A stretch of DNA of 64,000 bases from Actinostola sp. cb2023 (lineage: Eukaryota > Cnidaria > Anthozoa > Actiniaria > Actinostolidae). The notes under the pieces were generated by a model that ran no database searches, was not told where the DNA came from, and saw nothing but the letters and a program-made list of their open reading frames with translations. Shown here piece after piece: positions 12,901 to 27,826 of this stretch; the stretch's first letter is position 1, and the number at the start of each line of letters is the position of its first letter. The translations under genes and the position numbers were made by a program. Where the stretch lies: the NCBI GenBank assembly GCA_033675265.1, contig JAUJYZ010000885.1, positions 500,501 to 564,500 on the forward strand, given 5' to 3'.

Positions 12901-15900
12901 TTCAGCCTGGTTTTCTGAGATTTCTTCAGATTGTTCGATTTCGTCAGCCTTATCTTCAACAACTTCCTCAATGTCTGCAACTGATGGTTCTTGCTCTTCT
13001 TCGACTTGCTCCACCTCTTCAACCTGGTTTTCTGAGATTTCTTCAGATTGTCTGATTTCTTCCTCCTTATCTTCGACAAATTCCTCAACATCTTCAACTG
13101 GTTGCTCAAGTTCTTGTTCTTCTTCGACTTGCTCGACCTCTTCAGTCTGGTATTCTGAGATTTCTTCAGATTGTCTGATTTCTTCCTCCTTATCTTCGAC
13201 AACTTCTTCGACGTCTTCAACCGGTGGCTCGACTTCTTGTTCTTCTTTGACTTGCTCGACCTCTTCAGCCTGGGATTCTGAGATTTCGTCAGATTGTCTG
13301 ATTTCTTCCTCCTTATCTTCGACAACTTCCTCGACGTCTTCAACCGGTGGCTCGACTTCTTGTTCTTCTTTGACTTGCTCGACCTCTTCAGCCTGGGATT
13401 CTGAGATTTCTTCAGATTGTTCGATTTCTTCAGCCTTATCTTCGACAAATTCCTCAATGTCTGCAACTGATGGTTCTTCTTCTTCTTCGACTTGCTCCAC
13501 CTCTTCAACCTGGTTTTCTGAGATTTCTTCAGATTGTCTGATTTCTTCCTCCTTATCTTCGACAAATTCCTCAACATCTTCAACTGGTTGCTCAAGTTCT
13601 TGTTCTTCTTCGACTTGCTCGACCTCTTCAGTCTGGTATTCTGAGATTTCTTCAGATTGTCTGATTTTTTCCTCCTTATCTTCGACAAATTCCTCGACGT
13701 CTTCAACCAGTGGCTCGACTTCTTGTTCTTCTTCGACTTGCTCGACCTCTTCAGCCTGGGATTCTGAGATTTCTTCAGATTGTCTGATTTCTTCCTCCTT
13801 ATCTTCGACAACTTCCTCGACGTCTTCAACCTCTTCAGCCTGGGTGGATTTCTTCTCGACTTCTTGACAACTTCTTCTTTGACTTGCTCGACCTCTTCAG
13901 CCTGGGATTCTGAGATTTCTTGAGATTGTCTGATTTCTTCCTCCTTATCTTCAACAACTTCTTCAATGTCTGCAACTGATGGTTCTTCTTCTTCTTCGAC
14001 TTGCTCCACCTCTTCAGCCTGGGATTCTGAGATTTCTTCAGATTGTTCGATTTCTTCAGCCTTATCTTCAACAACTTCTTCAATGTCTGCAACTGATGGT
14101 TCTTCTTCTTCGAGTTGCTCCACCTCTTCAGCCTGGTATTCTGAGATATCTTCAGTTTGTTCTACTTTTTCTGCTCTCTCTTCTACAAATTCCTCAATGT
14201 CTTCCACCGGTGGCTCTTGTTCCTCTTGGACTTGTTCAGCTTTGTGCGCTTCATCAACTGTGTCTTCTGGTACTTCCTCGACATTGGCAACCGGTGGCTC
14301 TTGTTCTTGTTCGACTTGCTCCACCTGTTCAGCCTGGTATTCAGAGATTTCTACACTTTGTTCCACTTCTTCTGCCCTATCTTCTACAACATTCTCAATG
14401 TCTTCTACATTCTCTTGTTCTTCTTGGACATGTTCAGCTTCTTGTGCTTCCTCGACTTCTTCTTCCCCTTTTACTTCTCCAGCGTCTTCGTCTTCTTGTT
14501 TCTCTTCCAGGGGCACATCTTCAATGTCTTCACTTATTTCTTCTGTAACTTCAGTTACTTCTACTAAAGGCATTTTGTCTTCTTGCTCCACTTGTGTAAT
14601 AACTACAAAAGTTGCTTCCCTCTTTTCTTCGGTAGTAGTTTCAGCATGCACTTCCTCGACTTCTTCGCATTCTTCTTTTTCAGCTTCGTCTTTGAGGTTT
14701 TCTTTGCTCTCATAGGAATCAACCTTTTCTTCAATAACTATTAACACAGGAGATGGTGACTTTGGTGTTGAAGTAGCTATAACTGGGATTTCGTCCACCT
14801 CGACATTGACATCCTCAATGACCACATCTTCTTTCATGCTTGCTTCAGCAAATTCAACATCAATGCACGTTTCCATGGTTTCCTGGACTGGTGATGAACA
14901 AACATTTGCTAGCTCCTCTTCAGATAAGGGCTCTTCTTCTTCCTCCTTCTTGCTTTCTTCTTGCTCTAATCCTGCTGACACACTAAATTGCATCGTATCA
15001 TCACACGGAACTTCTCTCACTGCAACTTCGGACTCATCAAGTTCTTGTAAAGCTTCCTCATCGTATGATTCCTTTTCGCTTTCCACAATTACCTCACTGC
15101 TTGTTTCTTCGATAGCATGAGAAATGTATGTCGCAGGGCAGTGGCCGTTTGGCAAAATCTCTCTACAACTTGCTTCCTCGGTTGGAATTTCTTCCTCTTC
15201 GATGTACACATCGACCTCAATGGAAGGTGCGCGTTTGTGGATGATTTCAGTTCTTTGGCGGAATGTTGTCTCTGTGGTAATACAGACAGTCGATTCAGTT
15301 GATTCTGGTATTCCACGCACAACAACATTATCGATGGTTTCTGGCTCTTCTTCTATAGAGCTGCTGTCCACTTCAACATCCTCCACTTCCGGTTGAACCT
15401 CAGATTCATGAAGTTGCATCTCAGCTGCTACATGACATGAAGACGGTACCACGATATCGGTGGAGTATGCTTCAGGAAGAACCTCATCAAAGCTATCATA
15501 CATAGAAGATCTTACCGATTTTTCTTCAACTGATCCACTTTCTACTCTTTCCGAAGTTTCTAACTCGGCAGCTAAGTAGATAGGTGCACTACAATAGTCT
15601 TCATCAACTGTAGTAGCATGTGATGTTTCATATTCTTCATAGACATCGGCTACAGAATCCTCAGCCTCGTATGCATCAACATCACAAGTTCTATATTCAC
15701 CTTCTCGTTCCGACAGTTCTTCAGAAAGATGAACAGACTTTCCACCGTTTTCAGCTGTTGCCTCGGTCATTGCTACGTCTTCCTCCTCGAAGCTTTCTGC
15801 ATATCCGTCTTCGCTATCACGCACGTCAGTGACAATTTCAGTAGCTTGTTCGACTTCATGGGATAGGAACACTGAAGGCTCGACTGACATTTCTTGTACA

Positions 15901-18900
15901 TCTTCAGCAGTTGTTCCTATTACCTCCTCGAATTCTTCTCCGTACGTTTGCAGATCTTCTTCCGACTCTTCCTCGCAGTATTCGTACTCTTCATCTTCTT
16001 GTTGAAGCGGCTCCTCGCGCACAGTTTCGTGTTCTTGTACGATCACAGTTTCATTGAAACTCACACTTTTTCTCTTATCTTCATGATAGTAAATTGGTTC
16101 GTCTATAGTTTCTAAATCTTCCAACGAAGGCTCTTTCCGTTAATTCATCGTCCTCTTTGAATATTTCTTCTAAAGGTATTTCACACTCTACATTTCTTTG
16201 TTTTTCTTCAGCAGTTATTAATTCCTCTGAAACAGGACTCCTGTCCCACGTTTCCACAGCTGGCGGTGTATACAAATCAAACAACATCTTCTCTTCATCG
16301 GTTTCAGAAAGATCAATATCCTTATCTAATTCACCCTTTTGAGTTTGTTCATGTGGAATAAGATCATAGCGGCGCCCTAATCTGTTCATAATTCTTGAAA
16401 CCCTCTTGTCTCTGTCTATATGCGTTATATCAATAGTTTCTAGTATCTCATCATCGGAAGTTGAGTCTTCTTCATCAGAAATTTGTTTCTGGTCATTCGG
16501 AACTTCTTCTTGTTCAACGACAGTCTTATATTCCTTTGTCACCAGAAGAGGCACAGTCTCAGACACTTGTTGTGTATAAATCACTTTTGTCCCTTGAACC
16601 GTTTCAGTTGTTAATTCTTCTTTTGACCTTTGTGGTTTTGGCAACGTTGGTGGCGGCTTTGCTTTGGGTTGGTCTGCTTTATCCAAACCCGTGAACACTT
16701 GATCCAAGTCAAGCGTGTGCTCAAGACTTTCACGGGAATTTGCATGAACTTCCTCCAAACACACCGCACGCGAAGGTCTTTCCGATTGATCAGCTTTTGT
16801 TTCAAATTTAAAAAGCTGCTTTTCTTGTTCAGTTTCAGTCAAGTCTATATTATCAAAGTCAATGTTTTTATGTCGTCTTTCCACGTCAAGCGGGACGAAT
16901 TCAAAATCATGATCAACATGTTTTAATTGTTCTTGGACGGCTTCCTCTCTCTTTGCAGACACAGCGACAAAGTGATCAGGAGACAAGCAAATTTCTTCGC
17001 TGTCTCGTTTTTCAATCTCAGTAAGTTCTTCTTCATCAGTAGTTTTCTCGACATAATTCTGTTCATCGCGTTCCCGCACATAATGTTCTTCATAACAGTA
17101 TGACTTAATATGGTGATCCATTTCGAATTCGTCAAGTTCTTCAATCAAATCTTCATCTGCCTCAGACACAGTCTCAAGACTCATTCCATCATCGTCGTCA
17201 TCCTCCGCCTCCTCATCGGAAGCAAAGTCGTCCTCACGTTCATCGTGTTCGTCGTGCTTCGGGAACACGTCGTCGTACTCGAGCTCACACACCGTTTCTT
17301 CGTGTTCATCAGTCTTCCTATATTCTACTTGGGTCTTTAACTCTAACGATGAACGTTTTGATGGTGGTTCGTCCATTTTCTCAAACTGTTCGAAGTAAGC
17401 GACACGTGAGAGAACTCGACCATCTTCAGGCTCTGGTTCAGTCCCTGAGAGAGAAAACGATATTTTAGGTCCAACTCTACATACTCTCACCTGAACTAAT
17501 TTTACAGTGCAGTGTGCAAGATATTCGAGTAAAGCATTCTCGTAGATTGAAAATACGATGCATGCAATTCCTGGTTTACAACCACTTATTTGAGAAGGCG
17601 GGGTTGGGGGGAGGAGGGGGGGGGGGGGGGGGGGGCAAGTGGGGGGGGGACGAGATGGGAGCAAGTGAGAGAGAGGAGGAAGGAGAGGAGAGGAGAGGAG
17701 AGGAGAGGAGAGGAGAGAGGAGAAGAGGAGAGGAGAGGAGAGGAGAGGAGAGGAGAGGAGAGGAGAGGAGAGGAGAGGAGAGGAGAGGAGAGGAGAGGAG
17801 AGGAGAGGAGAGGAGAGGAGAGGAGAGGAGAGGAGAGAACGAACAGGATATGGGTACTAAGAGGTGAAGGAAGAAGAGAAACCCCACAGCCATGTTTTAA
17901 ACATGACACCAACAGAAGCCATGTACTTGAAATGGTTGCAAACCAGATTACGTCATGCATAACTCTCGTTGTCATGGTAACATACTTCACTATACATGCA
18001 CTAAAACTAACAGTAAATAGAGACATTCACTTCGTATATTAAAACTATTGAGATCTTAAAAAATTAACCCTAAGTGTTAAAGTAAATGGATAAACATTCG
18101 ATCCACAGTTCTAAAGAAATTATATATTAATTATTACTTGTGCTAAAAGAGCAGGAACGGATCCAGGAAGTTTTTTGGGGGGGGGGGGGGGGGGGGGGGG
18201 GGGGTGGAGTAGGGGTCCAAACGTACACTAAGCAAAACCTGTTGGACCTTTTCACGATCAATCAATTGAACCTCAAGTATGACAGTGGGTCCAGACCCCC
18301 ACCCCCCACCGACCCTCCCCCCGGATCCGCCATTGATGACCATCATGGAAAGAGTACCATTAGTCTGATCAATTACGCATCTAATCGACTTAACGGATTA
18401 ATTATTAACACTTGCATTTTAATGCTACCATCAAGTTAGTTATTGCAAGAATTTTACTTTAAGGTGTTTAACGATTATGCTGAAAGTAGGTCCACATTGC
18501 CAGTGTAGAGTGCGCGCCCGTGTTACAAAGACTATGTCTACCGCAAACATCTATGTTTCCTGCAGATAATAATAGATAACAATCTAAAAAGCGTAAAATA
18601 TAAAATATACACATTTACGAACACAACGATTAATAATAATAATAATGACTTTATCAACGTCTCAAACTCTTATAGCTGGGCACAAGTGCCCAAGCTTTCA
18701 GTCGTTCCTCTGAGAAACGATTAATTTTGAAAATGGATTAATTTTCGAAAGCTGTTGATCACGGCGGCCATTTTGAAAAGTGGCCAGGCCTTCACGAGAA
18801 CCTTTGTAGATTTACCAACGCATATTCATCTGTTCAGTCTCGACTTTGTCCTTCTACATGTGACAATGGTTGTTGTATTTCGTCAGTTTACTCAGTGTTT

Positions 18901-19390
18901 GCGGGAGCCATTCACAGCAATTATAAGCGTCCTTATAAAACATTATATGCAGCTACGTGACGTGTTATTAAATTAGATTACATTACTAAGGTACTTTACC
19001 CAAATGATTAACTTTCTCCATGCAGTTATTTTAACGCAAATTTACCTTGTAAAGCTGTTACGTGCATATTTTTAGTCGTCGTGCTTTAAGTTCGTGCAAA
19101 AATGGCCACTTTTTGAATCGAGTATGAGACTGGGGAATCAGCGCTAAATTAACAGAGCAATCTTCTCAAAAAAGAGAAAGTCCCTCTCAATGTTTTTGGG
19201 AAAAGCACCGAGGCCCTGATTCATTAAGAGGTCACGTGACCCCAACCCCCTTAAATCGAACAGCAGTGTCTCAGCGCATAACATCTGACGCAGGAGAAAT
19301 GACTAACAAAATAAATTCGATCGTTTTCTAAGATTTTGTTTGGAAAATGCATTGGATGCTGTTCGATTTAAGGAGGTTGGGGTCACGTGT

Positions 19391-19449
<59 letters not shown>

Positions 19450-22400
19450 CCCCCCCCCCCCCCCCCCCACGCCTCTTAGTGCAAGTCGCCTATCCCCTGT
19501 CTCTACTCGACTCTCCAGTGGCCGTGCAAAGATGCTACGCCGAGCCTGGATTACCTTGAGAATCCATGGACAGAGATCTACGTACATCTGGATAGTAATC
19601 AGTGCGCATCGGCTCATTGTAGACGAGAGCTCGCTCTAAACACATTCCTATCCCCGCTTGATCAGTGGTGTGCACCACTGTGTAGTAGGGCTCTGAGCGA
19701 AAACATGTGGAAATAAATCCAAAATAAACTCAAAATAAACTCAAACAAAATGATAAATGTGTTGCGGTAGCTGCTTATTGTGTAACGCGTATCAGCAGTC
19801 ACGTCATAGCATGCGAACGTATCAGAAATAGTAATCGCTCAAAGCTGTGGACTTTATAATGGACCTCTTTAATTATGGTCAGGTCTTCGTGTAGTTGCAT
19901 AAAAGTCCTGGCTATTGTTCTATTATCGTTCTATGTATTGTTTGTACATAAAGAAACAATAGTCAGGATTTGTGCAGCTACAGGAAGACCTTGCCCTCTA
20001 TATGGTCGCCATTTTGAAAGGTAACCATGCCTTTTGGGACGAGAGACACTTGGTATGAGCCAGACATTCATGTACGCACTAAATTCCATTCAGCAGAAGT
20101 GCATACCAATTCCCACCTAGTTAGTGAAGAAACTATAGCCTTTCCAATTGGCGACCACAGACGAGGTGTTCTATGTTTGTGTCCTTATAGTTTTACGAAG
20201 TTGTGAAGTCAGCAATGAGGATAGATATGGTTGTAAGACTTCAGAAAGCAGCCTAATAGAACGATAAGACTTGGAGCAAAGATTCATGCATGAATCAAGT
20301 AAACATGCTTTGCCAAGTGTTGAACTGTTAGATTTAGACATATTTATATTATGCTTTAATTCAAGACAAGATGTTTTAACACATATTCACACCATTTAAT
20401 CCCTGTTTGGGATTCTACTGCATACAACATCTTTCTTTATACGCGTATGTTTAAGATGCCATTTCCTTTTAAGTCTGCCTGTCTTCCAATCTGTCTACTT
20501 GTCTCTCCATCTATGTCTGCCTGTCTTCCAATCTGTCTACTTGTTTCTCCATCTATCTGTCTGCCTGTCTTCCAATCTGTCTACTTGTTTCTCCATCTAT
20601 CTGTCTGCCTGTCTTCCAATCTGTCTACTTGTTTCTCCATCTATCTGTCTGCCGTCTTCCAATCTGTCTACTTGTCTCTCCATCTATCTGTCTGCCTGTC
20701 TTCCAATCTGTCTACTTGTTTCTCCATCTATCTGTCTGCCTGTCTTCCAATCTGTCTACTTGTCTCTCCATCTATCTGTCTGCCTGTCTTCCAATCTGTC
20801 TACTTGTCTCTCCATCTATCTGTCTGCCTGTCTTCCAATCTGTCTACTTGTCTCTCCATCTATCTGTCTGCCTGTCTTCCAATCTGTCTACTTGTCTCTC
20901 CATCTATCTGTCTGCCTGTCTTCCAATCTGTCTACTTGTCTCTCCATCTATCTGTCTGCCTGTCTTCCAATCTGTCTACTTGTCTCTCCATCTATCTGTC
21001 TGCCTGTCTTCCAATCTGTCTACTTGTCTCTCCATCTATCTGTCTGCCTGTCTTCCAATCTGTCTACTTGTCTCTCCATCTATCTGTCTGCCTGTCTTCC
21101 AATCTGTCTACTTGTCTCTCCATCTATCTGTCTGCCTGTCTTCCAATCTGTCTACTTGTCTCTCCATCTATCTGTCTGCCTGTCTTCCAATCTGTCTACT
21201 TGTCTCTCCATCTATCTGTCTTACTCTGCCTGTCTACCTAGTATTCTACATGCCTCTACCTCATACATACCTTCATTATCAAACTCCTCGCCCTCATCAA
21301 CGCCCGACTCCTTGTCCTCATCAGACTTGTCCAAATCCTTTTCCAAGTCACTCGAATCACGCATCGATTTCCTTGGCAACACGGGGCTTTCTATCCACAC
21401 CAGCCTGGTGAATTTTTCGGGGGAGGACATGTAAGCCGGCTGCGCTTGTTCGTTGCGCCTGGAGATATCATTGTGAGTGTTGTGAATCAACGTCATGCTA
21501 GTTACCAGTCCTCCGCGATATTACGCTCACGCACTGCATTGTGGGTATCAAAATAATCTACCTCGCATAACATTGCAACGTCACATGCATTTGAAAGTCA
21601 CATTGAAAGATAACATGCAATTAGGTTACTCAAGACACGTGCAGTCAAAGCTGGTCAGCGGTAGCAACCCGAAACATAAAAAGGCAAGAATCCAAAAGCA
21701 AGAACCCACAATGCAATGCGAAGCGCACTATCGCCGGCAATACTTTAATTCACATTTAATTGAAGTTAAATTTCCAAAACCTTTTTACCATGACTTCAGT
21801 GTTTGATAATTTAGTGACGTATATACGTCTCTATGGCAACCTAGCAGTGAAGTTTCGTGTCACGTGGTAGTCATGTGAATGAACTGAAGGTAAATTAAAG
21901 AAGAAAGAAAACTGTGGTTCTTTTATTGTTTTGAAGTCCGAGTAGGGCGTTGTATCATGGTAGTGGGTAAGGTATCTAGATCCCTCCAAACATATCCTCT
22001 TCTGGGATCCCTGTCGTTTTTGTTACCGAGGGAAGACGAGAAGTCAAGGGAATGCGGTCGAGAGCTTCCAGTCTCTCTCGATCAGTAGACGGACAGGTAG
22101 ACCAACGAGGAAATATAAAAGCATTGAGGTCTGTTTGACCCTCAGTAACAGATGGGATGGTATTTGTTGTATGTAGAGTCGTTTTCGTACGAGTGGGAAA
22201 CCTACGGTACCGTGACACTCAAATAGCTTCCTTTCTGAACCAATCAAAAAGCGTGCAAATACATCTCATCCAATCAGACTCGGACAATACGGCACGGTAC
22301 CGTAACTTTCCCACTCATACGAAAACGACTCTATTGAAGAGGTAAGTACGCACGTCATATATAGCCGCATTTCATTCATTTCCAATCCGACAACTATCTA

Positions 22401-23045
22401 CCCCAACATTAATTCAATCCTCCTTAATTTATGCTAAGTAACCCCCCCATTTTGATGACGTCACGACATAAATTAAACCCTCATTGACAATCCACCCCAA
22501 ACATTACTGAAAACCACGCCCAAAAAGCGGCTCGAATCGTCCTCCCCATACTACTCACTATTGGTGCTTACCTTGTTTTATCGTGGTGTTTGTTGGTAAG
22601 TTGAAGCAATGAATCACCTAAATACAACCATGAACTCAATCAATGTCTGCTCTCTATGAACTCAGAATGTTGATAAGGACATTCAAGACTGATCCCCCGT
22701 CCAGTTACACGATGAAACGTTCGCGTGAAACGTGCTTGCATTGCTGTTTCGATACGGGGGGTGTCACACGGTGGGAATACAATCACACGTTCTCATAGTT
22801 CTCCCCTCTCGGATGTATTCACCACGGGTCTTCGGCTCATTATGCATATCGAGATTAAATAAAGTCAACAACAACAACAACAACAATGAAGCTATGAAAC
22901 TTAACTGCGATATTTTTTCGTGTTTTTTTCGGTATCTGTTTTGAATAAACACAACCAATTCTATATTTATATTACTCAGCTAGATTAGCTTATCAGTTAC
23001 CCTGAGTAACATTTACCTTATTTTAGTTCAATTGAAAAATAATAA

Positions 23046-23081
<36 letters not shown>

Positions 23082-23663
23082 ATAAAGTATTCTTATTATT
23101 GTTGTTGTTGTTGTTTTCGAGACTTCTTCTCAGGCAACGCGCGCAACGATGAGAAATGGAGAATGTCATAAAATATCCATCATGTTACCTTCAATCTCCC
23201 AACTCATCCTCAAGCTGCGTCTTCCTTCTAATTTAATCCTATATTTGACATCACTCTCAAATATCAGTGGCTCGATGCTGTTTCGTTCATGTCCTCGTCG
23301 TCTAACGTTCGTGACGAACAAGCCGTCAATGTTACCCACGGGCTCGTAGCGTGCGACTACTACACACTGTCCACGTTCATTGCACGCCTTGCCGACACCA
23401 AGCTTACGGCTGGTCAGCCAGATGAGCTGTGTAAAACCACGTGTAGAGAGTTTGAAACCAGGGCTGTCGAAGTCGTAGTCGGTTCCTTCTTGATACCATA
23501 GTTCGGTAACCTACAGGTAATTTTATATTTAGCTTAAAAAACAAGAAGGGAAGAAACAAGGGGATATCATGTTCCTTTGCCTTCCCTTTCTTTGCATCAG
23601 ACGGGTAGGGAAATAGACAGACAGACAGACGCGGGACAAGCATACGAATGCATAATGTAGGTT

Positions 23664-23756
<93 letters not shown>

Positions 23757-24107
23757 TAGACAGACTGACAGACAGACAGGCAAAGAGATAGACAGATAGG
23801 CAGGCAGACAGACTGACAGACAGACAGAATGAATGAACTTTATTTGACTCAGAATTTCATCAATTACAAGTAATTGCTTTTCAGGAAAGCTGAGTTTAAA
23901 AGAGTAAAAATTACAAATATATATTTATATATATAAAAATTATAATTACAGGTCATAATATCAAATAACAATATATAACCTAATATTAATTACAAGTTGT
24001 AGTATTCCAATACTAACAGACAGACAGACAGACAGACAGAAAGACTGACAGACACAGACAGACTGACAGACAGACAGAATTACTGACAGACAGACAGACT
24101 GACAGTC

Positions 24108-24188
<81 letters not shown>

Positions 24189-27100
24189 GGCAGACAGACT
24201 GACAGACAGAAATACTGACAGACACAGACAGACTGACAGACAGACAGACTGACAGACAGAAATACTGACAGACAGACAGAATTACTGACTGACAGACTGA
24301 CAGACAGACAGACAGTCAGACAGACAGACAGACAGACAGACAGACAGGCAGACTGACAGACAGACAGACAAGGCAACTCTCACCTTCAGACCACTAACGT
24401 GGTGTTCTTCTATAACTGCTACATTGATTCCTATCCGTGACTCCTGGAGATCTTCTGTTGCCCCGGTAACCAGTAAACGCTCGGCCCAATACTGCGCCTC
24501 TTCGTTCAGACCATGTGCTAAGACAAGGGGCGTGGCACCATGCCGTGCACGGAAGTAGTTGTGCGCCACTAGACACTCCACACGAAACCAGTCCAGATCT
24601 GATAAAAACAAGTGGTAACTTACGTTACTTCACGTGTCACGCTATTCATGGAACGAACTGCGTGACAAAAACAAGAGTTACTTCACGTGTCACGCAATTC
24701 ATGGAACGAACTGCGTGACAAAAACGTTAACGTGCGTGGAACGAACTGCGTGACAAAAACAAGAGTTACTTCACGTGTCACGCAATTCATGGAACGAACT
24801 GCGTGACAAAAACAAGAGTTACTTCACGTGTCACGCAATTCATGGAACGAGCTGCGTGACAAAAACAGGTGGTAGCTTACGTTACTTCATGTGTCACGCA
24901 ATTACATGGAACGAGCTGCGTGACATAAACAAGGTACAGAAAAAGTAGTATTGGAAAACTAAAAAAGAGAAATATAAGGAAAAGAAGGAATGGAAGAGAA
25001 TAGAAAAGAATGAAACGAATGATTAAGACAATAAAAACTAAAAAGAAAAGTTGTGTTGAGATAAAAAGCTAATGTTGTTGATAACAAAAGAATGATTCAT
25101 GCACAAATCATTCAATAATATTGTAGAGGAACAATCGTGTACGAAAATCCTGCGGTATACAGCGGATCTTGTGTAGATCTTACACTTGCGATGAAATTAA
25201 TGAAAAATCTAAGAACAGCTGACACACTGTAGAGTTATATGTTTATTATGTACGATATTTCGGCTGGCCAAACCAGCCTTCTTCATACCGAAATATCGTG
25301 CAGAATAAAGATATAACTCTTTGTCAGCTGTTCAGTAAGATTTTTCTTTACAAATCATTAGCCGGAAATTTGAAGCATAGTTTTGATCCAACCATGAATA
25401 AACCCAAGAAACCGGCAAGCTTGGACGGAAGTGATTAATTAATGTTTAAACTTAGGTGGCTCGATAAAGGTGGTCGATTAAGAAAGGTTTTAAACCTAAA
25501 ACATTTAAACAACTAAAGGTCGGTTTATCGACCTGGTCGGTTAGAAAGGTTTCGAGGCCTGTCGAGTAACAATACAATTGTTTTTTAAAAAAAGGTCAAA
25601 ATCTAAAACTCAAATCTAAATACTTTAATCATAAAAAAATTCGAAAAAGAGAATGTTTTTTTGTGTGTCTTATCTAGATTTTGTTTTTATTAATGGGGAT
25701 ATCTATACTTCATTTGAAGTTTTATCGTTTATCGCTTAAGATAGATGGATGGATGGATGGATGGATGGATGGATGAATGGATGGATGGATGGATGGATGT
25801 ATGGATGGATGGATGGATGGATGGATGGATGGATGGATGGATGGATGGATGGATGGATGGATGGATGGATGGATGGATGGATGGATGGATGGATGGATGG
25901 ATGGATGGATGGATGGATGGATGGATGGATGGATGGATGTATGGATGTATGGATGGATGGATGCATAGATAGATGGATGGATGGATAGTTTGTTACTTAA
26001 AATATTACAGCAATAAAACCCTAAGCCACTTACCAGGAGAAGGTGGTATAAAGGTTTTAGATTCCTTTACCAGTCTATATGTTTTTACTCGTGTTCCTGA
26101 CTTGCGGACATTCTCACGAAAGAAGCATTCCATGTTACCAGGGGGCTCGTAGAACGCTACCACGACACAGAGGTCATCGTGTGTCGCGCGCCCAACACCA
26201 AACAACTCGCTGTTGATCCACACAACCTGGAAAAAAAACAGTCAATTAGATTAACGAGAAATAAGACAACACCTTAGGCTCGATTTCCAGCCGTTTTAGG
26301 GGAGGATTTCGTAATAACAGGACCCCTAAAACGGCTTGAAATCGAGCCTAACAACACCTACGAATTATTTGAAAGCATTGAAATGGCTTCCGTGCATTTC
26401 TTCGATCATGTATTCCAGGAATGACACTAAAAGGGCTTTTGAAAAAAATTGCCACAATTATGTCACTGTTACTGCTTGATCATGGGTTCCAAACGTGACA
26501 TTCGAATGGCTTTGCAAATAAATCATTGCTAAAAATGGATCGTGTGTTCGAGAAGTGACAGTGATATGGCTTCCAATAGTCCAAATCAGTCCAGACGAGA
26601 ATGACGACTTTTCACGTGCTTTTGTCAATTAACTTAGTCATTTGAATGACCTTTAGGAAGAAAATCAAATCACGTGACTTGATCTTAGACCTTACATTGA
26701 AATGGCTTCCCATGCACCTAAAAGGTAAATTTCTTTTGACTGGATTTGTCATCAATACGTTTATACGCTTTATACGATTTGTTGAATAAATCCAACTAAT
26801 TAAAGCAGACTTATCGTCTCTCTAGATATATAATACAACAACTATCAGAACTGATTCATTTTACATTATGCATTTTGCTCATAACTATACAACAAAATAA
26901 TAGAATAAAAAATAAAACATAGAAAAAGTAGAAATCCATATCTCACTTAGGCAGCAGCGACTCTATTGGCAAAACAAGAAAAACAAACGAGCACAGTCTG
27001 CCGATTACCATTCCTTTTTTCTTTCAATTTATGGACATATCAAAAAAATAAAGAAAAAACGATAAAAAATATTTTTAAAATCCATGAATTTTTCTTCGGT

Positions 27101-27780
27101 AATTTGTTGAAATTTTTGAGTAGAATTTTTAAAGGATTTCAAAGAAAGAACTATTTAGAAAGGAAACGGTACAAAATGATTACAATATAAATATAATGGT
27201 TCAAGTGAATCCACGCTGTCACCTGTCTTTTGGAGAAGACTGAGCATTATACCATCGTATGGAGAGCAAATATCAGTCAACGACTCGAGATATTGTACAA
27301 ACCTCTAGCGTAGTGCGAGAAAACACCTTTAAGGTCCAAAATATATCGGTGCAAATCCTCCAAATTCGATGTTCTCAGCACAATAACAAATTATATCCCG
27401 ACAGATGTGGTCTAGTGTTCGTACGAGGTCGTGAACAAGGGAGGTGGCGTTTGATGGAGTCTTTGTCACAATGACATCAAGTCATGTCGTCGTGTTCGTA
27501 CGACAATTAACGACTCGGTTTTCAGTCTTTGAAATGCGCACAATTAATTACACCGCGTGACCTCTGATCCTATCACACACGTGTTTCTATGCATCGTTAT
27601 AAATAAACCATTTTCACTGAATATTCTCATGGTATTTTGATCGTTCATGTGATATCTATAACCAGGAGTCGACATGAATGTTTAAAGGTTAATGTAAGAA
27701 TAGGTTCGTAAAGTAAATCTAGCGACAGATAATAGAGAGTACAGAAGGATGAGTGTGGTGGGATTAAATGGACTGAGGGG

Positions 27781-27826
<46 letters not shown>

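Noticed and set aside
5400..13870. Ser/Thr-rich plus-strand open frames opposite the acidic exon
   Set aside because: The complement of GAA/GAG-rich coding sequence has few stops. Splice phases and CAP context support the minus strand.
20447..21434. 260-310-residue plus-strand open frames
   Set aside because: All three frames of the 44-bp array are open, so no frame is under selection.
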